A DNA stretch of 64,000 bases from Abyssibacter sp036156195 (GTDB taxonomy: Bacteria; Pseudomonadota; Gammaproteobacteria; Nevskiales; OUC007). Positions 35,963 to 45,508 of the stretch are shown one piece after another (position 1 is the first letter of the stretch; each line of letters starts with the position of its first letter). The stretch is taken from the NCBI GenBank assembly GCA_036156195.1, contig JAYZUZ010000004.1, forward strand, positions 62,001 through 126,000, written 5' to 3'. A program made the translations under genes and the position numbers. The notes under the pieces were generated by a model that saw nothing but the letters and a program-made list of their open reading frames with translations, had not been told where the DNA came from and searched no databases.

Positions 35963-36745
35963 TTACTCCAGGCCGGGAAGCGCGGTCGCAGTCCGCTTGG
36001 CGGGAAGGGTGCGCAGGGCAATCGACAGCACTTCTGAATCATTCTTGCGCTGTTCGACGCGCACGGGGATGTAGCCCAGCGCAGGCGCAACCCAGAAGAT
36101 GGTGGTCTTGCTGGCATCCTTCACACGTTCGACACGGATGGCATCGAGCTGCCCGGCGGGTGTGTCGACAGTTTCGCGGCCTTTGACCTGTAGCGTGTAG
36201 GTCTTGATGCGGTCGTCCTCAATCATGGTGAAGTTGCGCGGCTGCGTGGGCAGGGCATCGGGGTTGCGGACCAGCATGTCGCGCACCGCCAGTTGAATGG
36301 CCAGGCGGTCCATGGCGTCTTCGGGGATTTGTCGCTGCTTGTCACCCGGGCCGCGGACTGTCAGGGCGTCCCAGTCGAAATGCAGTGTGAAGCTGTCTTC
36401 GGGTTCATCATCGCGGCGGAATTCGAAACGCTGGGTGCGGATCTGGCCATCGCGAACACAGAACTCACTGATCTCGTGCAATTGGCCAATGAAGAGCCTG
36501 GCCAGGCCCACGGGCTTGGCATCGTAGCGATACACGTGACAGCCGTCCTCGGCCGCGGGTGTCAACTGAAACTCGGCATAGCCCAGGGTGAGCGGGCCCC
36601 GGGTCAGGCTGTACGCCGCCTGCCAGGGTGCGAACGCTGCAGTGCTATGGCCGGTGATCGGTCCGGGGGCGTCGCCCTGCGCGGATTCCTGCGCGTGCAG
36701 CGGTGCGGCCAGCATGGCCGCAGCAATCAGCAAACCTCGAATCAT
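35963..36745 (-). CDS. DUF3108 domain-containing periplasmic protein
   Basis: A 260-residue exported protein (signal ending PLHAQE). The mature part matches DUF3108: YSLTRGPLTLGYAEFQL near the start, CVRDGQIRTQRFEF in the middle and WVAPALGYIPVRVEQ near the end. Genes of this family often follow purN in gammaproteobacteria, as here (4-bp overlap). Function unknown; the fold resembles LolA/LolB-type beta-sheet carriers. Confidence 0.83.
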   Translation of the reverse strand: MIRGLLIAAAMLAAPLHAQESAQGDAPGPITGHSTAAFAPWQAAYSLTRGPLTLGYAEFQLTPAAEDGCHVYRYDAKPVGLARLFIGQLHEISEFCVRDGQIRTQRFEFRRDDEPEDSFTLHFDWDALTVRGPGDKQRQIPEDAMDRLAIQLAVRDMLVRNPDALPTQPRNFTMIEDDRIKTYTLQVKGRETVDTPAGQLDAIRVERVKDASKTTIFWVAPALGYIPVRVEQRKNDSEVLSIALRTLPAKRTATALPGLE

Positions 36746-37425
36746 GGCGCCAGTCCTTCCTGTAATGCGTCGTGTGGCCAGCTCAGCGGCTGGTCGAGCG
36801 GATCACCGTCCATCAAGGCGCGGCCGTCGCACAACTGCAACCGGCCGTCAGCCATCCAGCGTACGGCGGCCGGGTAAATCTGCAATTCGATCTCTTCCAT
36901 GACGCGCCGGGCGAGCGTGTCGGGTGTGTCGGTTGAGCCGATGTGGATCCGGCCCTGTAGGACCACGGGGCCCCCATCCAGTTCCTCGGTGACAAAATGA
37001 ATGCTGGCACCGTGTTCGCGATCCCCGGCTTCCAGGGCTCGGCGATGCGTATGCAGACCGCGATACTTGGGGAGCAGTGAGGGGTGGATATTGAGCAGGC
37101 GGCCTGCGAAGCGACGGATGAAACCCGGTGTGAGAATTCGCATGAACCCGGCCAAGGCAATCACGTCCGGATGACAGGCCTCGACGACCTCAGCCAGCGC
37201 GGTATCAAAGGCCTCGCGTGACGGATAGTCCTGGTGATCGACGACCGAGGTGGGAATTCCCGCAGCCGCGGCGCGGTCCAGGCCCGGCACTTTGGGGCGG
37301 TTGGACACCACATGCACAATCTGCGCACCCAGCTGCCCCATCGCCTGAGCGTCGATGAGCGCCTGCAGATTGCGCCCGGTCCCCGAAATCAGCACGACCA
37401 AGCGTGCCGGATTGGATTCCGTCAT
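36742..37425 (-). CDS. purN: phosphoribosylglycinamide formyltransferase
   Basis: Transfers formyl from 10-formyl-tetrahydrofolate to GAR in purine synthesis. It has 227 residues. The N-terminal LVVLISGTGRNLQALID binds the phosphate. The catalytic region includes LLNIHPSLLPKYRGLHT (Asn/His) and the Asp in TEELDGGPV. It overlaps purM upstream and the DUF3108 gene downstream by 4 bp each. Confidence 0.95.
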   Translation of the reverse strand: MTESNPARLVVLISGTGRNLQALIDAQAMGQLGAQIVHVVSNRPKVPGLDRAAAAGIPTSVVDHQDYPSREAFDTALAEVVEACHPDVIALAGFMRILTPGFIRRFAGRLLNIHPSLLPKYRGLHTHRRALEAGDREHGASIHFVTEELDGGPVVLQGRIHIGSTDTPDTLARRVMEEIELQIYPAAVRWMADGRLQLCDGRALMDGDPLDQPLSWPHDALQEGLAP

Positions 37426-38453
37426 CCCGTGATCAGCACCTGCGGTTCGCCGGCGGTGATGTCACCGATGCTCCATGCATCGATGGCATGTGCCTTGGCG
37501 ACATCCAGCACTGCCGACTCGGCGTCGGCCGGGACGATCAGGGCCATGCCGATGCCGCAGTTAAACGTGCGCAGCATTTCCTGGTCCGCAATATCACCGG
37601 CTTGCTGCAGCCACCGGAACAATGGCGTTTGCGGCCACCGGCTGGTGTCTACATTGGCCTGGCAGTTTTCTGGCAGTGAGCGCGGAATGTTTTCCAGCAG
37701 CCCGCCGCCGGTGATGTGGGCCATGCCGTGAATCGCGGTGCGGGTCAGCATGTCGTGGACACAGCGCACGTAGATCTGGGTGGGGGCCAGCAGTGCCTCG
37801 CCGAGGCTGCGGCCGTCACCCTCCAGCGGTGCAGACAAATCAGCTCCGCTGACGTCGATCAGCTTGCGAACGAGCGAAAAGCCGTTGGAGTGCACGCCCG
37901 AGGAGGCCAGGCCAATGATGCGATCACCCGGCTGCACACGGCTGCCATCCAGAATGGCCTCCCGTTCCACTACGCCGACGCAGAACCCGGCGAGGTCGAA
38001 ATCACCTTCGGCATACATGCCCGGCATTTCGGCCGTTTCACCGCCGACAAGTGCACAGCCAGCCTGTTCGCAGCCTTGGGCGATGCCACGGATCACCGTT
38101 GCCGCCTGGTCAGTGTCCAGCTTGCCTGTGGCGTAGTAGTCGAGGAAAAACAGGGGCTCGGCGCCTCCCACGAGGATGTCATTGACGCACATGGCGACCA
38201 GATCGATCCCCACGCCGGACACATCACCGAGTTCGATGGCCAGGCGCAGCTTGGTGCCCACACCGTCGGTGCCCGACACGAGCACGGGGTGGCGGTAGCG
38301 GTCCACTGGCAATTCGAACAAGGCGCCAAAGCCGCCCAGTCCGCCGAGCACGCCGGGGCGCTGGGTGGCGGCGACCGCGGGTTTGATTGCGTCCACCAGC
38401 GCGTTGCCCGCATCGATATCGACACCGGCGTCGCGATAAGTCAGTCCTGCCAT
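37422..38453 (-). CDS. purM: phosphoribosylformylglycinamidine cyclo-ligase (AIR synthetase)
   Basis: ATP-dependent ring closure of FGAM to AIR in purine synthesis. It has 343 residues and starts LTYRDAGVDIDAGN. SGTDGVGTKLRLA, the Mg/ATP loop MCVNDILVGGAEPLFFLDYY (about 85-105) and HITGGGLLENIPR are conserved. It is first in purM-purN-DUF3108 and divergent from the DUF2066-AI-2E-hda unit, a common gammaproteobacterial layout. Confidence 0.96.
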   Translation of the reverse strand: MAGLTYRDAGVDIDAGNALVDAIKPAVAATQRPGVLGGLGGFGALFELPVDRYRHPVLVSGTDGVGTKLRLAIELGDVSGVGIDLVAMCVNDILVGGAEPLFFLDYYATGKLDTDQAATVIRGIAQGCEQAGCALVGGETAEMPGMYAEGDFDLAGFCVGVVEREAILDGSRVQPGDRIIGLASSGVHSNGFSLVRKLIDVSGADLSAPLEGDGRSLGEALLAPTQIYVRCVHDMLTRTAIHGMAHITGGGLLENIPRSLPENCQANVDTSRWPQTPLFRWLQQAGDIADQEMLRTFNCGIGMALIVPADAESAVLDVAKAHAIDAWSIGDITAGEPQVLITG

Positions 38454-38580
38454 GGAAGAGGCCTCGCAAGAAGAAGATCAGTCCCCGTGGCGCGCGGAGG
38501 GGCCGCCACAGCAGACATCGGCGGTCGGTCCACACAATCGAGCCGTATTCCGGCGCGGGGAGTGGGTACAATTGTAAACC

Positions 38581-39678
38581 ATGCGCCTCATTCATCTGTT
38601 CGTGCTGGCCCTCGCGCTGGCATTTGCAAGCTCCGTTCAGGCGGCTTCCGTCGTCGTGCCCGACCTGTATCGCGCCTCCACGTACACCGATGGGCGCGGC
38701 GAAGCGGCCCGTGCTGCCGGGCTGCGGCAGGCCTTTGCAAAGGTCTTGGTCAAGGCAACCGGGTCGGATGCCGTGCTCACTGCGCCTCAAACCGAATTGC
38801 TGCTCGAACGCGCGCCTGACCTGGTCACGATTTACCGATTCGAGCCCGTCGCGGCGCCGCAGTCGGACAGTGCCGAAGCCCCAGCTGAAGTGGCGCCCAG
38901 TGCGGTTTACCGCTTCACAGCCGAGTTCGAACCCCGCACGGTGCAGTTGTTGCTGCGCGATGCCGGTCTCGCGCCCTGGCCCGCGCGGCGACCGCTGACC
39001 TTGGTCTGGCTGACCTTGGATCGCGGGACCATTGTCAGCGGCGAGCAGCGAGGTGAGGTCCAGGCCTTTGTCGAGGAAGCACAGCGGCTTGGCTTGCCTG
39101 TCGTGTTTCCCAGTATGGACCTCACCGATCAGCAGGCCATCCAGCCGGCGGATATCCAGGGCTTCTTCCCTGAGCAGATTCTGCAAGCCTCGCGTCGCTA
39201 CGACCCGGCGACGGTGCTGGTGGGGCGATTGGCGCGCGAAGGCAGTCTCTGGACCGCGCGCTGGGCGTTGCTGGAGCGTGACGCGACCGCCGTGCGCTGG
39301 CAGGACAGCGACCCGGCTCTGGCGGTGCTGTTGACGCAGGGGGCGCAGGCACTGGGCAGCCAACTGCTCGCACAATATGGCATCGGCGGTGGAGAGGCGG
39401 CCGCGAGCCAGTTTGTCGAACTGGCTGTGTCGGGATTGCGTAGCCTCAATGACTACGGGCGGGTGCTGAACTTTCTCGCAGGTCTGCCGCCGGTGAGCAC
39501 GGTTACCATCAGCCACGTTCGGGCGGATGCCGTGGTGTATCAGCTCCAGACCAAGGCAACCCGCGATCAACTGCGGCAATCCATCGATCTTGGCCGGGTT
39601 TTGGTGCCCGCGGATGTCGAAGCCTCTGGCAGCGTGCTGGGACCGATGGCGCCCCTGGCTTACCGGCTGAACCGATGA
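38581..39678 (+). CDS. DUF2066 domain-containing exported protein
   Basis: A 365-residue protein with a signal peptide ending SVQAAS. The N-terminal block (YRASTYTDGRGEAARAAGLRQ, within residues 25-50) is typical of DUF2066, a family found between purM and hda in gammaproteobacteria. Its Ala/Val-rich mature body suggests a periplasmic protein. Its stop overlaps the AI-2E gene start by 4 bp. Function is not established. Confidence 0.83.
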   Translation: MRLIHLFVLALALAFASSVQAASVVVPDLYRASTYTDGRGEAARAAGLRQAFAKVLVKATGSDAVLTAPQTELLLERAPDLVTIYRFEPVAAPQSDSAEAPAEVAPSAVYRFTAEFEPRTVQLLLRDAGLAPWPARRPLTLVWLTLDRGTIVSGEQRGEVQAFVEEAQRLGLPVVFPSMDLTDQQAIQPADIQGFFPEQILQASRRYDPATVLVGRLAREGSLWTARWALLERDATAVRWQDSDPALAVLLTQGAQALGSQLLAQYGIGGGEAAASQFVELAVSGLRSLNDYGRVLNFLAGLPPVSTVTISHVRADAVVYQLQTKATRDQLRQSIDLGRVLVPADVEASGSVLGPMAPLAYRLNR

Positions 39679-40733
39679 CTCCGCGCGCCCGCATGATGGT
39701 TGCGACGGCGGCGCTCGCCGGTGTCGTTATCGGTGTCTGGCTGCTCAGTCCGATTCTTACGCCATTTGTGTTCGGAGCCGGGCTGGCCTACCTGGGTGAC
39801 CCCTTGGTGGATCGCCTCGAAGCCTGGAAGCTACCTCGAACCGCCGGTGTGGCGATTGTGTTCGCAAGTCTCACGCTCAGCGCCGTTATTCTCGGATTGT
39901 TGCTGGTGCCAATGCTGCAGGAGCAGATCGTCACCTTGGCCAAACGCATACCGGAGTTCCTGGACGCCGTTCAGAATCGCTGGCTGCCGGCGGTTGGTAT
40001 CGAGTTGCCGGCGGACTTTCGCTTTGATGTGGCCAGTCTGCGTGAGCTGGTCTCCAAGCATTGGGGGGAGGCCGGTGGTCTGGCGGCGGGCCTGTGGGCT
40101 TCGCTGTCCAAATCGGGTGTTGCAGCCATGACCATCGTGGGCAATCTGGCGCTGATCCCGGTTGTCACGTTCTACCTGCTGCGTGACTGGGATTTGCTTG
40201 TGGCGCGGATCGCCGAGCTGATTCCCCGACACTGGTTGCCGACGGCCACGGCGCTGGCAGGCGAGACGGACGAGGTCTTGTCGGCGTTCATCCGGGGGCA
40301 GTTGCTGGTCATGCTGGCGCTGGCATTGGTTTACACCATCGGTCTCTGGATTGTCGGCCTCGATCTGGCGCTGCTCATCGGTTTGATTGCAGGCCTCGTT
40401 AGTTTTGTTCCGTACCTCGGTTTCATCATTGGCATCTTGCTGGCCGTCATCGCCTCGCTGATTCAGAGCGCGGAGCTGCTGCCGCTGCTGGGCGTGGCGC
40501 TGGTGTTTGGTGTGGGGCAGTTGCTGGAGTCCACCGTATTGACGCCTTGGCTGGTGGGTGACCGCATTGGGCTGCATCCTGTGGCCGTCATCTTTGCCGT
40601 GCTGGCCGGCGGGCAGCTCTTCGGCTTCGTGGGTGTGCTGCTGGCGTTGCCCGTGGCGGCAGCCATCGCGGTGTTCGTCCGATTCGGTACACGGATCTGG
40701 CTGCGTAGCGCGGTTTATCGCGGACAGGCATGA
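39675..40733 (+). CDS. AI-2E family transporter (PerM-like)
   Basis: Inner-membrane protein of 352 residues with about seven or eight hydrophobic segments, including the hallmark LIGLIAGLVSFVPYLGFIIG region near residue 240. Characterised relatives export autoinducer-2 or act as Na+/H+ exchangers; which applies cannot be said from the sequence. It lies between DUF2066 and hda with 4-bp overlaps on both sides. Confidence 0.88.
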   Translation: MTPRARMMVATAALAGVVIGVWLLSPILTPFVFGAGLAYLGDPLVDRLEAWKLPRTAGVAIVFASLTLSAVILGLLLVPMLQEQIVTLAKRIPEFLDAVQNRWLPAVGIELPADFRFDVASLRELVSKHWGEAGGLAAGLWASLSKSGVAAMTIVGNLALIPVVTFYLLRDWDLLVARIAELIPRHWLPTATALAGETDEVLSAFIRGQLLVMLALALVYTIGLWIVGLDLALLIGLIAGLVSFVPYLGFIIGILLAVIASLIQSAELLPLLGVALVFGVGQLLESTVLTPWLVGDRIGLHPVAVIFAVLAGGQLFGFVGVLLALPVAAAIAVFVRFGTRIWLRSAVYRGQA

Positions 40734-41395
40734 GTACACCCCAGCTGCCGTTGGGGATCCGCCTGGCCGATGCCACCGAGTTCGCCAGCTTTGTCCCCGG
40801 AAGCAATGCCGACGCGCTCGCGGCGATTCAGGACTCGCGGGATCCGCTGGTACTGATCGGTGCAGCGGGTGTGGGCAAGACCCATTTGTTGCAAGCGGCC
40901 AGCCGCCAGGCCCAGCGCTCGGCGTGGTTGCCTCTGCGGCAGCTCCTGGATCATGGGCCAGAGGTCCTGGAATCCTTCGGCGGCCTCGGCCTGGTGTGTC
41001 TGGACGATGTGGACGCCATAGCGGGCGAGCGGGATTGGGAACTGGCGGTGACCCGACTCATCGACAGCGCCCGGGTGGAAGGGGGGCGCTGGCTGGCGGG
41101 GCTATCCCGGCATCCGGACCACGCGGGTTTTCAGGTGCCGGACCTGCGTTCCCGGCTGACCTGGGTCGCGTTGCATCGGCTGGATGCGCTGGACGAATCC
41201 GGTCTGGCGGTGCTGTTCGCCCAGCGTCTGGCTGCGCGGGGGCTACGATGTCCCGACGCGGTGTCCCGCTATGTCCTGCGGCGCATCTCCCGGTCAGCAG
41301 AGGCGGTTGTGGCGCTGGTCGATGCCATCGACACGGCCAGCCTTGCGGCACAGCGGGAGGTCTCTATCCCGCTGGTCCGGGAGCTGCTGGCCTAG
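40730..41395 (+). CDS. hda: DnaA regulatory inactivator Hda
   Basis: DnaA-like AAA+ protein that works with the beta clamp to hydrolyse DnaA-ATP after initiation. It has 221 residues. The clamp-binding N-terminus QLPLGIRL, Walker A GAAGVGKTHLL, Walker B VCLDDVDAI and an arginine-finger region are present. There is no DNA-binding domain, as expected. Last gene of the DUF2066-AI-2E-hda unit; it converges on DUF2069 with a 4-bp overlap. Confidence 0.93.
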   Translation: MSTPQLPLGIRLADATEFASFVPGSNADALAAIQDSRDPLVLIGAAGVGKTHLLQAASRQAQRSAWLPLRQLLDHGPEVLESFGGLGLVCLDDVDAIAGERDWELAVTRLIDSARVEGGRWLAGLSRHPDHAGFQVPDLRSRLTWVALHRLDALDESGLAVLFAQRLAARGLRCPDAVSRYVLRRISRSAEAVVALVDAIDTASLAAQREVSIPLVRELLA

Positions 41396-41757
41396 CTAGC
41401 CGCGTGCGCGGCCTGTTCTCGATTGTGCAGCCGAGGGTAGAGCACGCAGCCGAGGAACAACGCGACTGCGGCCAGCAGATGAAACATCGCAGGTGTGCGA
41501 CCCACCGAGGTGGCAAAGACCTCCATGAGCCCCAAGGCCATATAGCCCAGCGAGAGCAGGCTGCACCAGCCATAGGTATACAGCCGGCGACGCCACAGAC
41601 CGGGACCGGCTCTCAGCAGCGGCAGGCATAGCACGGCCGCAATCCAGCCACCATGCGGCATGCTGGACTGCCAGCCCAGCCAGAGCGGCAACGAGACCAG
41701 GGTGCTCAGCCAGCCGAACAACGTCAGATGACGGGCCGCAGGGCTCCAGCGCCTCAT
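41392..41757 (-). CDS. DUF2069 small membrane protein
   Basis: A 121-residue protein with four hydrophobic segments. The order WrbA then DUF2069 on one strand is seen in many gammaproteobacteria, where both genes sit by hda. The ATG at 41757 overlaps the wrbA stop by 4 bp and was preferred to an ATG 17 codons upstream. Function unknown. Confidence 0.8.
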   Translation of the reverse strand: MRRWSPAARHLTLFGWLSTLVSLPLWLGWQSSMPHGGWIAAVLCLPLLRAGPGLWRRRLYTYGWCSLLSLGYMALGLMEVFATSVGRTPAMFHLLAAVALFLGCVLYPRLHNREQAAHAAS

Positions 41758-42350
41758 GCCGACAACCGCTGGGCGAGTCGGGCAATCCGCTGACCCTGTG
41801 CTCTGCACAGGTTGCTCTCAATCTCATCCAGCGCGCGTTGGCTGTCCGGGCCGGCCAGATGGGAGGCGCCGTAGGGCGTGCCGCCGCTTTGCGTCCGAAC
41901 CAAGTCGGATTCGCTGTACGGAATGCCGCTGATCAGCATTCCGTGATGAAGCAGGGGCAGCATCATCGACAGCAGGGTGGTTTCTTGACCGCCATGCAGG
42001 GAGCTGGTCGACGTGAAAACGCCTGCCGGTTTGCCTGCGAGGGCGCCAGACAGCCAATGTCCTGAGGTGCCGTCCAACAGGTGTTTGAGAGGGGCTGCCA
42101 TGTTGCCGAAGCGGGTCGGTGAACCCAGCATCAAACCGTCGCAGTCGGCCAGTTCTTCCTGTTCCACGAAGGGGGCGCCATCAGCGGGTACGTCGTCGGC
42201 CAGCGGGTCGTGAACCGCGGAGACTTCGGGGACTGTGCGCAGCCAGGCTTCGCAACCTGCGACTGATTCAACACCACGTGCGATTTGCCGGGCCATGCTG
42301 GCCGTGGCGCCGTGGCGCGAGTAATACAGGACGAGTACAGCGGTTGGCAT
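41754..42350 (-). CDS. wrbA: NAD(P)H:quinone oxidoreductase WrbA
   Basis: FMN flavodoxin-fold enzyme that reduces quinones by two electrons. It has 198 residues. The phosphate loop YYSRHGATASMA replaces the usual YYSxxGxT. LGSPTRFGNMAAPLKHLLD and FTSTSSLHGGQETTLLSM are strongly conserved family blocks. The ATG at 42350 gives the correct flavodoxin start; a longer frame upstream is a shadow of the divergent LysM gene. It is co-transcribed with DUF2069. Confidence 0.92.
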   Translation of the reverse strand: MPTAVLVLYYSRHGATASMARQIARGVESVAGCEAWLRTVPEVSAVHDPLADDVPADGAPFVEQEELADCDGLMLGSPTRFGNMAAPLKHLLDGTSGHWLSGALAGKPAGVFTSTSSLHGGQETTLLSMMLPLLHHGMLISGIPYSESDLVRTQSGGTPYGASHLAGPDSQRALDEIESNLCRAQGQRIARLAQRLSA

Positions 42351-42395
42351 AGCGGACGATGTCGTGCGGCAGCGGGTGCGGCAGAATACCCGGCC

Positions 42396-43175
42396 ATGCG
42401 CGCAACTCAAGTTATGTTCCGACAGGTCGCGGTGATCGGGCTGATCGTGGCGGCCTGGTGGCAGGCGGGTTGCGCCGTCACACCCAGGCCGGTTCCCGGC
42501 TTGAGCGCGGCGCCACCGCTGCCTGAAGCGGTGCCACCGAGCACGATTGATCCGATGCCAGCGTTGGCCCAGGCCCGCAGCCGACTGCGTGAGGCCAGAC
42601 ACCGGCAAGCAGATGTCGGCGCAGCCCAGGCCCTGCTGACCCGTGCCGAGGCCGCGGTTGCCGGCGGACAGGTGTTGCGGGCGCTGCGCTTGGCGCGACG
42701 CGCCGATGTCCTGGCCGAGGTGGCCATTAATGACCGCTTTGCCGAGCTGGCTCGTGTAGAGCAGGTCGCCGTACGCCAGCGCACCCGGCTCACCGAGGCG
42801 CAGGCAACCGAACTTCGCATGGCGGAGCAGGCGATGGCGGCGCGGGAGTTCCGCCGCGCCTATGACTTGCTGGCTCATCTGAACCAGTCTGCGCGGCTTG
42901 CGGAACTGGCCTATCGGGTTGTCCGCGGTGACAGTTTGTGGCGGATCGCCGCACGCCCCGAGATTTACGACAACGGATTCCTGTGGCCGCTGATCTACCA
43001 GGCCAATCGGGCTCGCCTACGTCACCCGTCGGACCTGGCCGTCGGCGCCGAACTTGAGATACCCCAGCATCCCACGGTCGAAGCCATTTACGAGGCGCTG
43101 GTGGTCTCTGGCGGGCTGGGGCGTGGCCAGGTTGCGATCGGCCGGGTGCGGCCCGCAACCGACGCGCCAGACTAG
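42396..43175 (+). CDS. LysM-domain lipoprotein
   Basis: A 259-residue predicted lipoprotein. The signal ends at the lipobox WQAGC. A helical Ala/Arg-rich region follows (about 55-170, DUF4398-like), then one LysM domain (VVRGDSLWRIAARPEIYDN ... NRARLRHPSDLAVGAEL) that would bind peptidoglycan. The start is taken as the ATG at 42396; an ATG six codons later is possible. It is divergent from wrbA (45-bp gap) and convergent with a lytic transglycosylase gene, so two murein-related genes sit together. Confidence 0.82.
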   Translation: MRATQVMFRQVAVIGLIVAAWWQAGCAVTPRPVPGLSAAPPLPEAVPPSTIDPMPALAQARSRLREARHRQADVGAAQALLTRAEAAVAGGQVLRALRLARRADVLAEVAINDRFAELARVEQVAVRQRTRLTEAQATELRMAEQAMAAREFRRAYDLLAHLNQSARLAELAYRVVRGDSLWRIAARPEIYDNGFLWPLIYQANRARLRHPSDLAVGAELEIPQHPTVEAIYEALVVSGGLGRGQVAIGRVRPATDAPD

Positions 43176-43187
43176 CCGGCGATCGGT

Positions 43188-43808
43188 TTAGCGTTCGTAC
43201 CAGCGCTGGGACAGCGCCTTGAGTACGCGCTCTGGGTACCAAGTCTTGCCGACGCTGCCGTTGTAACGGGCCAGTGCCTTGTTGAGGTCACCGCGTTCGC
43301 GTTCGAGATAGTGCTTGAGAATGGCGCAGCCGTATCGCAGGTTGGTGCCTATGTTGAAGAGATTGTCCTCGGGTCGGCCGATTTCATCGAGCCAGAACGG
43401 CATGATCTGCATCAGCCCCAGGGCGCCGGCGTGCGAGATCGCAAACTTGTCGAAGCGGCTCTCGACGTCGATGACGGCCAGAACAAGTTCCGGCGGCAGG
43501 CCGGCGCGGCTGGCTTCCTGATGCGCCATGCGGAGAATCGTCAACCCGTCACCATGACCCGCCCCATATGCATCCAGGCGCGTCGCCATGTCCAGTAGCC
43601 AGACCTCCGCATCAAAGCGGTGATCGAAGCTTTCTGCCTCCGCTACGGCCTGCATGAGCGCCTTGCGCACGCCAGGGTCTGGTTCCAGCGGCTGCGCGTG
43701 ACCCGGTGAGCTGCACAGGGCCAGCGCTGCCGCCAGCAGCCAGCCCGTGCGTACGGGCGGGCGGCTGTACGGGCACTGGCCGCTAGGCTTGATCCGGCAA
43801 GTCCCCAC
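43188..43808 (-). CDS. lytic murein transglycosylase (SLT domain)
   Basis: About 206 residues: signal peptide ending SSPGHAQ, then a goose-lysozyme/SLT fold. The catalytic Glu is in LAVIDVESRFDKFA, followed by AISHAGALGLMQIMPF and the C-terminal NKALARYNGS. It cleaves murein glycan strands. No ATG precedes the signal at a normal distance. A GTG at 43808, overlapping the end of proS, is the nearest start; an ATG at 43829 is the alternative. No good Shine-Dalgarno at either. Confidence 0.82.
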   Translation of the reverse strand: MGTCRIKPSGQCPYSRPPVRTGWLLAAALALCSSPGHAQPLEPDPGVRKALMQAVAEAESFDHRFDAEVWLLDMATRLDAYGAGHGDGLTILRMAHQEASRAGLPPELVLAVIDVESRFDKFAISHAGALGLMQIMPFWLDEIGRPEDNLFNIGTNLRYGCAILKHYLERERGDLNKALARYNGSVGKTWYPERVLKALSQRWYER

Positions 43809-45504
43809 GAAGGGCAGCCAGCACGGCATCGAGCGTGTTCGGAATGTCGACAGCCTCGGCGGCGTCGCGGGCCTTATATTCCAAGGCCCCACGATCCAGT
43901 GTGCGGTCACCGACCACAATGCGGTGCGGGATGCCGATCAGTTCCAGGTCGGCAAACATCACGCCGGGCCGCAGGTTGCGGTCGTCCAGCACCGCGTTGA
44001 TGCCCTCGCTGAGCAAGGCTTCGTAGAGCTCGCGGGCAGCCTGCGCAGCGCGTTCGCTTTTCTTGGCGTTAATGGGGGCCACAACCACCGAGAACGGTGC
44101 GATGGACTCCGGCCAGACGATGCCCTTGTCATCGGCGCATTGCTCAATACAGGCGGCGACGACCCGGGTGACACCAATGCCGTAACAGCCCATCTCCGGG
44201 TGCGCCTCACGCCCATCGGCGTCGAGCACGGTCACGTTCATGGCTTCGGTGTACTTGCGGCCCAACTGGAAGATATGCCCGACCTCAATGCCGCGCACGA
44301 TTTGCACCGGCCCCTCGCCCGTCGGGCTGGGGTCACCGTCGAGAATCGTGCGCAGATCCGCGACCTGGGGCTCAGGTAGGTCCCGGCCCCAATTCACGTT
44401 GATCAGGTGCATGCCATCCGCATTGGCGCCACAGGCAAAGTCACTGAGTGCGGCCGCGGCATGGTCGACGATGACCGGCATGTCCAGTCCAACAGGGCCC
44501 AGCGAACCAAAGCCGGCGCCCGCGCAGGCACGGGCTGCGGACTCATCAACCAGGGTGACAGGATCGCGTACCAGTGGATGATTCGCAGCCTTGACGTCGT
44601 TAATCGCATGGTCGCCTCGCACGACGAGCGCCAGCGGCTTGTCGTTGCAGCCCATGACCAGCAGCGTCTTGAGGCATTGCTGCGCGGCGATGCCCAGGTG
44701 ATTGGAGACCTGTTCGATGGTCTTGCAGTGCGGGGTCTCGACCTGTTGCATGGCGGCGGTGGGCGTCGGGCGTGGGCCCGGAGCCGGTAGGGTCGCCGCG
44801 GCTTCGACATTCGCGGCGTACTGGCCATCGCGGGCGACCGCCAGCGCATCCTCGCCGGAGGCGGCCAGCACGTGAAACTCCTCGCTCCGCGATCCGCCGA
44901 TGTCACCCGAGTCCGCCTGCACAATGCGGAAGTCCACGCCAATGCGTTCGAAAATCCGCGTGTAGGCGGCGCGCATGGCCTGGTAGGTCTCCTCGAGAGA
45001 GGCCGCATCCATGTGGAAGGAGTAGGCATCCTTCATCAGAAATTCGCGCGAACGCATGACACCGAAGCGCGGCCGAATCTCATCCCGGAACTTGGTCTGA
45101 ATCTGAAAATAATTAACCGGCAGTTGCTTGTAGGACTTCACGTCCTGACGCACGTGATGACAGATCACTTCTTCGTGTGTCGGGCCATAGCAGAAGTCGC
45201 GATCGTGGCGGTCGCGCATCTTGAGCATTTGCGGCCCCATCTTGGTCCAACGCCCCGATTCTTCCCACAGCTCGGCGGGCTGAATGCTGGGCATGAGCAA
45301 TTCGACGGCGCCCGCGCGCGTCATTTCCTCGCGCACAATGGCCTCGACTCGCTGCAACACCCGCAAGCCCAATGGCATCCATGAGAACAGGCCTGACGAC
45401 AGGCGACGGATCAGGCCGGCCCGCAGCATCAGCTGGTGGCTGACGATCTCGGCGTCGGCCGGGGTTTCTTTGGTCGTGGTGATCGGAAACTGGGACAGTC
45501 GCAT
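43783..45504 (-). CDS. proS: prolyl-tRNA synthetase
   Basis: Class II aminoacyl-tRNA synthetase of 573 residues, bacterial type. Motif 2 (FRDEIRPRFGVMRSREFLMKD, residues about 138-158) and motif 3 (GCYGIGVTRVVAA) surround a YbaK-like editing insertion (about 235-385) that removes mischarged alanine. Class II anticodon-binding domain at the C-terminus. Full length. Confidence 0.96.
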   Translation of the reverse strand: MRLSQFPITTTKETPADAEIVSHQLMLRAGLIRRLSSGLFSWMPLGLRVLQRVEAIVREEMTRAGAVELLMPSIQPAELWEESGRWTKMGPQMLKMRDRHDRDFCYGPTHEEVICHHVRQDVKSYKQLPVNYFQIQTKFRDEIRPRFGVMRSREFLMKDAYSFHMDAASLEETYQAMRAAYTRIFERIGVDFRIVQADSGDIGGSRSEEFHVLAASGEDALAVARDGQYAANVEAAATLPAPGPRPTPTAAMQQVETPHCKTIEQVSNHLGIAAQQCLKTLLVMGCNDKPLALVVRGDHAINDVKAANHPLVRDPVTLVDESAARACAGAGFGSLGPVGLDMPVIVDHAAAALSDFACGANADGMHLINVNWGRDLPEPQVADLRTILDGDPSPTGEGPVQIVRGIEVGHIFQLGRKYTEAMNVTVLDADGREAHPEMGCYGIGVTRVVAACIEQCADDKGIVWPESIAPFSVVVAPINAKKSERAAQAARELYEALLSEGINAVLDDRNLRPGVMFADLELIGIPHRIVVGDRTLDRGALEYKARDAAEAVDIPNTLDAVLAALRGDLPDQA

Positions 45505-45508
45505 GGTT

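Noticed and set aside
38224..39579. 451-codon minus-strand frame spanning purM start and the DUF2066 gene
   Set aside because: It overlaps two conserved genes in other frames and shows no recognisable features; GC-rich third positions keep the frame open.
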